Made by a program: the position numbers and the translations under genes
Notes under the pieces: generated by a model
The model's input: only the letters and a program-made list of their open reading frames with translations
What the model was told of the DNA's origin: nothing
The model's database searches: none
Shown: positions 17,901 through 22,631 of the stretch, piece after piece
How positions within the stretch are numbered: the stretch's first letter is position 1
Layout: every line of letters starts with the position of its first letter
Origin: a virus
Strand: one strand, 5' to 3'
Virus record (IMG/VR): IMGVR_UViG_3300027833_000236
Location: 1 to 22,687 of that record
DNA: 22,687 nucleotides

Positions 17901-18683
17901 TCTGAAGATTTGGCTGTAGAATTTCTTAACATCTATTTCAACCTCTCCTTTCGTTGTCTCGGCGGATTCCTGAATCTCTCCACTTGTTGGGTTATCTGGA
18001 ACAGAATCTAGAATGAAAGCGGGGATTGAAACCAAAACCTTAAGCAAGTTCTGCATTGGGTCTATGTCGAAATCAATCGCTCTTGCGTAAAGCTCGAGAG
18101 CAAATGGGTTCTTCACTTCGTTTGAAATGTTTTGAAGTACAAACTGGGTAAACGATAGGGGTTCTTCGGGGTCGAATGATGTTGCTCCAAAAACAGTGTT
18201 TGTAACAAGATCTGGGCAGTCTTTCGCTTCTCCGAGAGGATCATCCTTGAGGTCCATGTAGATGCCATCAAAGTTGTCATATTGTTGCAATAACTCGTTT
18301 GCAACTCTTCCTGCAAATGCTGGACCGTTGTGAGTTGCGCAAATGATTTGTTGGGCTATTAATTTATCTGTGTCTTGAAGGATCAGTCGTATTGCTGGTT
18401 GGACAAAGGATCGGAATAAATGATCTCTTGTGGGATACTTATTAGAACCTACAGCATCTCGAAACTCTGCTGCTGTGAACGAGTTGCCTTCATTGTTGAT
18501 TGTTACGCAAATCTTGTATTCACATGCAGCTTCATCCAAATAGGCTTCTTCAGGAATCTGTCTCCAATCAGGAGCGATAAAAGATTTGTTTGGTGTGCAA
18601 GCTGGGCATAGTTTCTTCAGCGGCAATGGTTCCGGTATGCCACCACAAACCTTTGGTTGAAATTGTTCGAAATTTTCTGACAT
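11976..18683 (-). CDS. Giant Cys-rich coiled-coil virion protein of unknown function, 2235 aa
   Basis: I do not recognise a named family with confidence. It starts at the ATG at 18681-18683 behind a strong AGGAAGG site, 1 bp after the 339-aa gene. Visible parts: an N-terminal Cys cluster (C13, C26-P-A-C29, C54, C59), possibly metal-binding; coiled coil 1 (about 530-650) followed by a Lys/Arg-rich stretch; coiled coil 2 (about 783-890); an amphipathic/hydrophobic region (about 998-1048, including AGQFAAGLLTG); a more globular second half; and a basic helix near the C-terminus (about 2142-2165). I count 28 cysteines, 22 of them in the first 1280 residues or so. C[LA]F[QS] motifs recur near residues 700, 942 and 1095. 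The place between hub/spike and gp25 suggests a baseplate or tail protein, perhaps in the injected or inner-tube part. A tape-measure role is possible but the position is odd for one. The reading frame is intact. Confidence 0.85.
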   Translation of the reverse strand: MSENFEQFQPKVCGGIPEPLPLKKLCPACTPNKSFIAPDWRQIPEEAYLDEAACEYKICVTINNEGNSFTAAEFRDAVGSNKYPTRDHLFRSFVQPAIRLILQDTDKLIAQQIICATHNGPAFAGRVANELLQQYDNFDGIYMDLKDDPLGEAKDCPDLVTNTVFGATSFDPEEPLSFTQFVLQNISNEVKNPFALELYARAIDFDIDPMQNLLKVLVSIPAFILDSVPDNPTSGEIQESAETTKGEVEIDVKKFYSQIFRLKASLMAYATYQSYFYQTQDGFLKFKESGSDYYASSFSSKIDTFYDDLKAEANNKNKPRKKRWNIRSNIPSVIVKNADKIRITFMDGENGNPYRIKRVDAKVEGCEYQRICGRNSKFAKKYSLKPTIMNYIAKINEIDIALKARESYPWLDFLVKFTYPLLVVDYGTLNEESIKDSLGECVADNIQDFGGELKDYILNEALSLVQAIAYEFNSKESCKDLLADPEIEKKYFSARLTTGFEARDKVEERQDSISDDPDKLRAELHSLTMEIPAQILTEIKEVQSELEKLRENEEEFQFATNTGKVAKIERQIKTLETKKLEIRLQAKRIQSKLRTIQSEDGPTQQREKERNQRDSAAKRARESAKNKKNPYWKEAKKLALEELKHQDGILSQLVDIEIFMNSGEITSPKANDKAKAAPEDLLKRATMCGIKSLTIGAIQCLFSGVTQEAAFKKIVESALKAMDIDVMGFFVQGLPPAKQSELREMAKKKWADMPMPWEEGFTAGGSQDANPYLSYLNQDGEMTNNLASLKDKLNTDLADFGNQIVEKQARIEEETSFLEMDTAVRDLVSNEEDGNFDQNVKGGIYRLRAEIQQLEIAQNDIQKQLEKFKEEDFSKLPPERQQELIAAQTNAQGTLGTALGDIQAELIDMYIENMMDVVGIDELMSHLDRFPGGQLVQRYLNQVGCAFQGLHNPPVKSFLSTLSFDPCGDGNTPISFPEKMRDFNFRDLKPWKKDFLAILRNKFVAKLETVLTQILVRMILKLIKTVDDALCKGINAAGQFAAGLLTGNNQGLDEAVKDAFCPNADSDLDKIKENLFNNALGKGGGGLQAPNTGAYDCLFQTMNATMSKQEVINLLTNTPSNMDSNVITKMSQLVNSRCPDLAGVLGDPEDIKDCFGSMQKFIPPELRKFLKEQSNLVPEGPIFDSICLSQSELDQWNEDRRSIYISNGLDGETAQELVDKANERALNDLGTVSDMLQKGPEGLLAEAIEDLFKQSDPACETDPSAIVLEDEDLAAEKLDMLSNFFKTIEKKFISDLIRGRHSILGNILVDTYGNRLNKHNRRAGQPFIRPNYVDNEEMLQRRKDSWPFQVDFKIPVIGTDFGFPYDLDRMRGENPETVGGRLMQKMQSMNIKYDSKAKNTIVMSFKDIEDDPDYESKLIYRVLPRRNPTHLIKVDETFHRKMSKEEKQKLGLEGVDFGAIESPNSSRFKIKDLSAQDMTSEIDYSIFKEHFNVETVLFRNFLMKKANVIMGNSTLDKIEKITDAWNLKALNFVKESIIKKPNGKTPVGFRFGADDEQKVTFRDMLYVNPESDPKDMTTWYYNKFPWDKVLGKSATEHPRVHFLDPAIHGGAYLFPKIYVEPASYSGWMGMMKTFIPEVEVCEDVDNGFLQIHNIAKRAKKVEGSLPIDKRLSQAPECRFEVPYDRQLTPANHGILEGVLMATLRTYGTQFILRTMPILGSLRLSLENYDDSLFRMMSEKMEQEFIGEEGVWDINMVKSYTYYLLFIEQCVQVAQRQIKDGLLEETPEMTEALQKLNRVQMDFPKETKSPRGLEMTIKGAAIIGHNADWEEYFNKFEPSEYRKRLKRMLPHRRRMAMKVAAIHDSKQHAQVFLDALMRKEMSGMTNRINQNMRPLPHVWNIKKYALSKKGIISLSSIKAGQSDVEVEIVKGASRPAYGSVIDCPTSGNSSSPASILPIPKQGAMFLEKYVRTISKDDHEQVMTVKEFKQLITSPGRFDENSKLSDYFGNATVLNGKFYGTIGVKFGVRLIYVPHESLGISSNLDDSKERLGKVGSRHHISFTHYEHDVLDKAIKDIDFDDENMGEDLKCYVDNLVETDDFKFVFETIIKTTTFSSLFAIYSYYNFFESIGLGPNEVEEDRQDKIKNKWKRKVFDSVKRTLKRQFRSTYRSDDDEFEGNKQERRKFDAKWVGNLLPDSYIGIDGGVRWWQSVRIVSVKPFGIDGEDCLNDFQKLFKD

Positions 18684-18684
18684 G

Positions 18685-19704
18685 TTACCTTCCTATAAAT
18701 ACAGTGTTGCTTAAGATGTAGTCGCTTGGAACGCCTTTCATTGCCCCATCTTTGGTTCCCAAGAATTGCCTTTCGGTTTTTCCTTTGTGGAACTCTTCAA
18801 CGATCCCCTCAAGCTTTTGAGCAAAAATCTTTCTAACACCCTTCAGCCCTTCGGTTACTGCTGTGGGCGATGGTGTTGACGGTCCTGCAACAGCTACGAT
18901 GTGGACGTGTCCTGCTAAAGCAATTCTATATAGAGCCATCTGGTGTTCCATTTCATCTACCTTGCCAGCTAGTGTATCGACAAAATCCTTCATTACGTAA
19001 AGATAGTTGACTAGATTTTCACCACGAACGGCTGGTTGGTAATCGTTTTCAGTAATTGCTCCGATTTCGATTTTAGCGGTTACCTTGTCTGATCCCGTTA
19101 CTAGCCTTTCTTTGCCATTGAATTTTGCAAGACCAGCCAGAATTCTAACTCTCTCTCGACCTATTATAAGTGTATGATCGGCTTTGATTCCAATTCCGGA
19201 CTTTAAGCTGTCCGAAACTGCTGTGAGTTTGTCAGAGTTTTCTGTTGCGAAGTAATGATTGATGTTCCCACGTTCCGTGAGATAGATTCTAGCGCCATCC
19301 TCAGCAAAGTTTGCTCTAGACTTCGTGGACGATGTTCGAATCTCTTCAGACGCCGAAAGCTGTCCTGCAACGATGTCAATAGCTTCACACTTGGTTCCGC
19401 CCGCTCCGCCAAGGCCGGTAGATCGAGCACCATAGTTATCTTTAGTAAGCACGATTCGAGCGCCTGCTTTGGCTGTCTCACCTGTTGTCTCATCGACGAT
19501 TACTGACTTTCTGCTAAAAACCTTTTCACATGGTGCTGGTGAGAATGCTGGTAGCTTCTCATCGTCATCCGTTAGGAATAGCCCAGATCGTGCCGGAAGC
19601 CTATCTTTTTGTGCTTCTAAAAACTCTGAGATATCTTTGCGATTTGAATGGACGAGGGCGTTATAGGCCTCTGTCATTTTTACTTTAATTTTACGATGCT
19701 GCAT
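18685..19704 (-). CDS. Baseplate hub/spike-like structural protein, 339 aa
   Basis: Probably a central baseplate or spike component. The sequence has recurring beta-type units: ARIVLTKDN, ARIYLTERGN and HTLIIGRERVRILAG (residues about 80-225). A helical region near 230-260 (ENLVNYLYVMKDFVDTLAG) is followed by a GHVHIV motif; a helix followed by H-x-H is something I recall in spike-type proteins of environmental T4-like phages. The chosen ATG at 19702-19704 has CCGGAG about 10 bases upstream and overlaps the peptidase gene by 14 bp. An internal ATG at 19675-19677 (MTEAYNALVH) is a possible alternative with a weaker ribosome site. No TM or signal peptide. It follows the M15 hub protein directly, so the two may assemble together. 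Structural role fairly likely, exact role uncertain. Confidence 0.72.
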   Translation of the reverse strand: MQHRKIKVKMTEAYNALVHSNRKDISEFLEAQKDRLPARSGLFLTDDDEKLPAFSPAPCEKVFSRKSVIVDETTGETAKAGARIVLTKDNYGARSTGLGGAGGTKCEAIDIVAGQLSASEEIRTSSTKSRANFAEDGARIYLTERGNINHYFATENSDKLTAVSDSLKSGIGIKADHTLIIGRERVRILAGLAKFNGKERLVTGSDKVTAKIEIGAITENDYQPAVRGENLVNYLYVMKDFVDTLAGKVDEMEHQMALYRIALAGHVHIVAVAGPSTPSPTAVTEGLKGVRKIFAQKLEGIVEEFHKGKTERQFLGTKDGAMKGVPSDYILSNTVFIGR

Positions 19705-20830
19705 GGACTGCTGTCTCCGGTTCTGCTGTTACACTTAGATGAATGTGTTCTGCTGGTGCAAACACTCCTCTTTCTCTCCTTATTTTAAGACCAACCTCTG
19801 GGTTGCCCTTCTTGTGATCCCACACTTGTTCCCAATTGTAGCCCTTGACCCAACCGGCAGATTTCATATCCTTTAGGACTTCCAACATTATAATGACATT
19901 TTCATAAGGTTGCTGGTTTGTATTAATGTCCATCGCCTTTAGAGTAGAATGTCCAGAGCCATTCTTGTGCCAGCCGGCTTCAATCTGCTTTGTGTATTGG
20001 TCACCAAGTGCTTTTTGTAATTTTGCTACGCTTCGCCACTCAGTGCCGAAAATGACTTTTTTTGGACCAACGACGGTTTTTCCTCCTTGAGTATAAGTAT
20101 TCATGAACCACCTTCTAAAACCAGCTAAGGAAGATGCGGATCCATTAAATCGACCGCCAATCATAGCGCTTGCTTGCATAGGGCCATTTCTGAACAAGGA
20201 GTTAACTTGGATGGTTGTTCCAGTAAAGGCGGTTTCCTTAAGTCGCTTTCTGAACTCATCGAAGAAATTCTTAAAGTGGGAATATTTATCTAATTGGGCT
20301 TGCAAATCTGATCTTGCTATCAATTGAATCTCTGCTCCTGCCGTTCTGGTAACTTTTAAAACAGGCTTCTTAGCTTTACCAACGAACGCAGCCATGGCAC
20401 CACCAGCCTTACCGGTAACGCCACCAGATGCGTCGTCAAAAGAAAAAGAGGACCCTTGCTTAAGAGAGATAAGGGTCACCAATGCTCCCTCCTTCTTACA
20501 TATCCAAATCGAGCCATTCGTGAGGGATTCTGCGTTTGGGTGATCAGATCTTACTGTTCCCTGCACGCAGGCTTGGATTGCAGAATTATACTCTTGACGA
20601 GACTTGGCGTCAATTGGATTAGTGCTACCAGCGTCGTGGAATGATGGACTAAACACTCTACAGAAGATTGGACCAGTTGTTGCTGGTTCCTCTGTGCTAT
20701 GGTTAGTGTAAACAAATGCTTCAAAAGTATCTGGTGTCGGAGATTTGTTTAAAAGGTCTTGGACCTTTTCGACGCGATACTCATTCCTATCTGATGGCTT
20801 TAGTAGCTGGCTTTGTGATTCAGTCGTCAT
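19691..20830 (-). CDS. Baseplate hub-like protein with C-terminal M15-type zinc peptidase, 379 aa
   Basis: A probable tail-associated peptidoglycan peptidase that opens the cell wall during injection. The C-terminal domain has the M15 signature S-x-H-x-x-x-x-A-x-D (SGHSTLKAMD; H294, D301) and a late E-x-x-H (EHIH; E361, H364). This is the VanX/T5-endolysin-type layout of two zinc ligands, a catalytic Glu and a third His. The N-terminal half (about 50-130, with FCRVFSPSFHD and SIWICKKEGALVTLI) looks like an OB-fold-type domain as in gp5/VgrG-like hub proteins; that part is tentative. A TTG-initiated extension reaches 20863, but I prefer the ATG at 20828-20830 with GGAAG 9 bases upstream. It overlaps the 98-aa gene by 11 bp and the next gene by 14 bp. 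T4 gp5 carries lysozyme in this role; here a peptidase replaces it. A free endolysin is less likely given the baseplate context. Confidence 0.82.
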   Translation of the reverse strand: MTTESQSQLLKPSDRNEYRVEKVQDLLNKSPTPDTFEAFVYTNHSTEEPATTGPIFCRVFSPSFHDAGSTNPIDAKSRQEYNSAIQACVQGTVRSDHPNAESLTNGSIWICKKEGALVTLISLKQGSSFSFDDASGGVTGKAGGAMAAFVGKAKKPVLKVTRTAGAEIQLIARSDLQAQLDKYSHFKNFFDEFRKRLKETAFTGTTIQVNSLFRNGPMQASAMIGGRFNGSASSLAGFRRWFMNTYTQGGKTVVGPKKVIFGTEWRSVAKLQKALGDQYTKQIEAGWHKNGSGHSTLKAMDINTNQQPYENVIIMLEVLKDMKSAGWVKGYNWEQVWDHKKGNPEVGLKIRRERGVFAPAEHIHLSVTAEPETAVHAAS

Positions 20831-21116
20831 TCTTATTGTCTTCCGAGTTTTGTATTTGATCAAAGATTTGAGAATAATCCTTGTCTGTCAACTCATCAGA
20901 CTTTTCATTTTTAGCCATTAGACCACAAAGTTTCACGAGTTGTTCGTTTGATCTTTGAAGCGTTTCAACATATTTTGCCAAAATTAGACCAAGATCCCTA
21001 TGTTTCGAAGGATCCTGTGCTAAGTGTCGCATTGCATCATCAAGGAGTTCTCGAGTTGTTTCTCGATCTTCGTCGATGTTCTTGATTGCTTGTTCTATAT
21101 GTTTTTCGCTGCTCAT
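20820..21116 (-). CDS. Small helical conserved-looking protein, 98 aa
   Basis: All predicted helix, charged, no Cys cluster and no TM. The centre (LAKYVETLQRSNEQLVKL, residues about 46-63) looks like a conserved amphipathic helix, and the tail is acidic (SEDNKNDD). I recall similar small proteins near hub genes in cyanophage-type T4-like genomes, without a known function. It sits between a gp55-like sigma factor and the hub peptidase. A gp33-like transcription co-activator is conceivable from this position, but no sequence feature proves it. The ATG at 21114-21116 follows a perfect ACTAATTAGT palindrome; the nearest AAGGA is about 12 bases upstream, which is long unless the palindrome folds. 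Confidence 0.7.
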   Translation of the reverse strand: MSSEKHIEQAIKNIDEDRETTRELLDDAMRHLAQDPSKHRDLGLILAKYVETLQRSNEQLVKLCGLMAKNEKSDELTDKDYSQIFDQIQNSEDNKNDD

Positions 21117-21119
21117 AAA

Positions 21120-21129
21120 ACTAATTAGT
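21120..21129. promoter_or_regulatory. Perfect 10-bp palindrome ACTAATTAGT in the leader of the 98-aa gene
   Basis: It lies between the AAGGA sequence and the ATG of the 98-aa gene, in the 19-bp gap after the sigma gene. Nine of its bases plus the next C (CTAATTAGTC) recur exactly at 770-779. It could be a protein-binding site, or a small hairpin that shortens the ribosome-site spacing. Function is unproven. Confidence 0.35.
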
Positions 21130-21135
21130 CCTTCG

Positions 21136-21825
21136 TTAGATTTCGCCGTTATCCCATTCTTCTCTAAAGTCTCTGTATCTCTTTCTCATTTTATTGAGTT
21201 GTGAGACGATCTGTTTGGTTGACATCCCCGTCAACTCTCTAAGATATAGATAAATAGCTTTCTTATTAAAGATTTCGATATCTTCAGCAGAATCAAACAA
21301 CATCATTACGGCATCATAAACCTTTTTTTCCTTCTCTTTCTGAAAGTCAACCTTCCAAGATGCCATTTCAACCTTTAGATTCACCATCATTTCTTGGCGT
21401 ATTTTTTTATCTTGGAAGGTTTCACCTTTGTCTACGAAGTGCATGTCGGGATCCAATTCAGCTATTGCTAGAGGAACTTCTCTTTCGAGTTTCTTCTTGT
21501 GCTTCTTGACCTTGTGAATAAACCAATTCTTGGTAACAACAGAGAAGTAGGAGAATGCCTTCGAGCCCTTTGCAGGGTCGAACTTACCAAGGATTGTAGT
21601 CAAGTAAACCTTGCACTCATCTCGCAAGTCATCAATGTCAGGTAGACTTGTAAAGCGATAAGTGAAGACAATCTTGTCAACCATTTGTGAAAACACAGGT
21701 TGAATCAAGTCTCTATATAATTTTTCTTTCGTCTTAAAACATTCAATTGAGCAATAATTAACTATCGCGTCTTCGTGTACCTGCGTAAAGTACATGTTTT
21801 TCTTTTTCGTTCTCTTGCGTGGCAT
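21136..21825 (-). CDS. 55: Late transcription sigma factor, T4 gp55-like, 229 aa
   Basis: Probably an alternative sigma factor that redirects host RNA polymerase to phage late promoters. Residues about 62-108 match sigma region 2: PDIDDLRDECKVYL, then KFDPAKGSKAFSYF and VVTKNWFIHKVKK. This is the DPxKGxxAFxYF-type core seen in gp55-like factors. A C-terminal helix-turn-helix-like stretch (ELTGMSTKQIVSQLNKMRKR, about 197-216) is present. T4 gp55 is 185 aa, so this is somewhat longer. The frame opens further upstream from a TTG at 21894, but the ATG at 21823-21825 has GGAG six bases before it and is preferred. It overlaps the membrane-protein gene by 68 bp. The N-terminus is very basic (RKRTKKKN). 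It lies in the same operon as the virion genes. Sigma-family assignment is strong; late specificity is inferred from the gp55 relationship. Confidence 0.85.
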   Translation of the reverse strand: MPRKRTKKKNMYFTQVHEDAIVNYCSIECFKTKEKLYRDLIQPVFSQMVDKIVFTYRFTSLPDIDDLRDECKVYLTTILGKFDPAKGSKAFSYFSVVTKNWFIHKVKKHKKKLEREVPLAIAELDPDMHFVDKGETFQDKKIRQEMMVNLKVEMASWKVDFQKEKEKKVYDAVMMLFDSAEDIEIFNKKAIYLYLRELTGMSTKQIVSQLNKMRKRYRDFREEWDNGEI

Positions 21826-22138
21826 CTTCTTCTCCAGATTCTTCGTATTCGACCGGTTCTGATAGTGATGCAATATCACCATATTGTTCTTCAAGGATGA
21901 CAGACAGGGATCCGGCGTGGTCCATCAGTGATTTCAGTGTTTCATCACCATAAAATGAGTCGAGCTCATAAACTGCTTTGATGTGGTTTTTAAATCCAAC
22001 CACCAACTCCAGCAGGTCTTCAGAGTTGTCAGCTATTGTTAGCAATTCTCTAGATTGTTCTCGAGAGAACCAAATTAGAATTCCATTAACCACAGCTGAA
22101 ACAGAGAATGCTATTCCCAACCATAAACTAATTGTCAT
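21758..22138 (-). CDS. Small single-pass membrane protein, 126 aa
   Basis: Residues about 4-24 (SLWLGIAFSVSAVVNGILIW) form one clear hydrophobic segment, followed at once by a positively charged FSREQSR, so the N-terminus is probably outside and the rest in the cytoplasm. The soluble part is helical and turns strongly acidic near residues 94-113 (EESGEEDATQENEKE), then ends in RRR. The start ATG at 22136-22138 has GGAG seven bases upstream and overlaps the zinc-ribbon gene by 11 bp. The last 23 codons overlap the sigma gene out of frame. I recall small one-helix proteins of this kind in marine T4-like phages, without a known function. It could be an inner-membrane anchor or regulator; nothing in the sequence shows holin or antiholin function. 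Confidence 0.75.
   Translation of the reverse strand: MTISLWLGIAFSVSAVVNGILIWFSREQSRELLTIADNSEDLLELVVGFKNHIKAVYELDSFYGDETLKSLMDHAGSLSVILEEQYGDIASLSEPVEYEESGEEDATQENEKEKHVLYAGTRRRDS
21826..21835 (-). promoter_or_regulatory. Ribosome-binding site that sets the sigma-factor start
   Basis: GGAGAAGAAG directly precedes the ATG at 21823-21825, with GGAG six bases away. The upstream TTG start and the next ATG (M11) have no comparable site. The site lies inside the membrane-protein gene, so the two genes may be translationally coupled. Confidence 0.7.
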
Positions 22139-22385
22139 CGGGCAACTCCACTCTTATCTTTCGTTCTTCCTTCAGAAGGGCTCTATTCTCTTCTATGGCA
22201 CGCTTTACTTCATCGCCTACCTTACCACCCTTTGAGGCTTGCTTGCGAGCTACATGAGGCATTTGAGGCACTTTATGAATGTTTCTTGATGTACAAAAAC
22301 CACACGTAAAATGTTCATCATTCATACCATGAACGACGTCAAATACCTCTTCGCAGTCAGAACACTTGTAAGTGTATCTAGGCAT
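22128..22385 (-). CDS. FmdB-type zinc-ribbon protein, 85 aa
   Basis: It begins MPRYTYKC-x-x-C, the typical FmdB-family opening (MPxYxYxCxxC), and has two CxxC pairs: C8/C11 and C28/C31. This gives a zinc ribbon, probably binding one zinc ion. The C-terminal half is a charged helix (about 56-80). FmdB-like proteins are named as putative regulators, but their biochemical role is poorly known. An in-frame extension reaches 22418, but the ATG at 22383-22385 with AAGG nine bases upstream gives the canonical family N-terminus. It overlaps the 64-aa gene by 8 bp and the membrane-protein gene by 11 bp. As it sits two genes before the sigma factor, a transcription-related role is possible. Confidence 0.8.
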   Translation of the reverse strand: MPRYTYKCSDCEEVFDVVHGMNDEHFTCGFCTSRNIHKVPQMPHVARKQASKGGKVGDEVKRAIEENRALLKEERKIRVELPDDN

Positions 22386-22572
22386 CTTTGTCGACCTTGA
22401 CGGTTGTTGGAACCTCAAACGTTGGAGGGTTCATGACAACTAGTTGACCAGAGTCATCAACTTGAACGTTAAATTCTCTTAAGACGGGAACAATGTCTGA
22501 TTGTTCGATTAATGATTTTTGCAGAGCCATCATAATAGCTCCGACTGCTTGATTTGATAATTTGTGATCCAT
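22378..22572 (-). CDS. Small hypothetical protein, 64 aa, first gene of the operon
   Basis: The ATG at 22570-22572 has GGAG six bases upstream. The protein is one long helix (AVGAIMMALQKSLIEQSDIV, about 10-29), then a short beta-like tail with QVDDSGQLVVMNPPTFEV. I recall similar small proteins (helix, then VVMNPP) in marine T4-like phages, but no function is known to me. It lies about 24 bases downstream of the predicted transcription start, so it is probably expressed strongly and early. The stop overlaps the zinc-ribbon gene by 8 bp. Confidence 0.75.
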   Translation of the reverse strand: MDHKLSNQAVGAIMMALQKSLIEQSDIVPVLREFNVQVDDSGQLVVMNPPTFEVPTTVKVDKDA

Positions 22573-22602
22573 AACAATCTCCTATTTAAAAGTTATAATC
22601 TT

Positions 22603-22631
22603 ATTATAGCACAGAATTACGGGATTGTCAA
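22603..22631 (-). promoter_or_regulatory. Perfect sigma70-type promoter heading the operon
   Basis: On the minus strand: TTGACA (22626-22631), a 17-base spacer, then TATAAT (22603-22608). The spacer ends TGC, so an extended -10 (TGnTATAAT) is also present. This matches the consensus at every key position. The predicted start is near 22596, giving a leader of about 24 bases before the first ATG. The upstream sequence is A/T-rich and may act as an UP element. It should be read by the unmodified host RNA polymerase, so early or constitutive expression is expected. Confidence 0.85.

Noticed and set aside
11976-18683. Calling the 2235-aa protein the tail tape measure
   Set aside because: Coiled coils and length fit, but it lies between hub and wedge genes, has many cysteines, and its second half looks globular. 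The evidence is too weak for that name.
18694-18701. TATAAATA on the plus strand near the end of the 339-aa gene
   Set aside because: It points against all genes here and no rightward gene follows it. An antisense transcript cannot be excluded, but nothing else supports one.
20831-20863. A TTG-initiated N-terminal extension of the hub peptidase
   Set aside because: The ATG at 20828-20830 has a better placed ribosome site, and the extension is a basic stretch that comes from the out-of-frame upstream gene.
21758-22138. Calling the one-helix membrane protein a holin or spanin
   Set aside because: There is a single N-terminal TM segment with a long acidic cytoplasmic part, no lipobox, and no adjacent endolysin. 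The context is regulatory and structural, not lysis.
844-22235. Many plus-strand open frames of 60-130 codons (for example 15451-15843 and 16426-16731)
   Set aside because: They lie opposite strong minus-strand genes, lack good ribosome sites in sequence order, and give low-complexity or Cys/Ser/Phe-rich products typical of antisense shadows.
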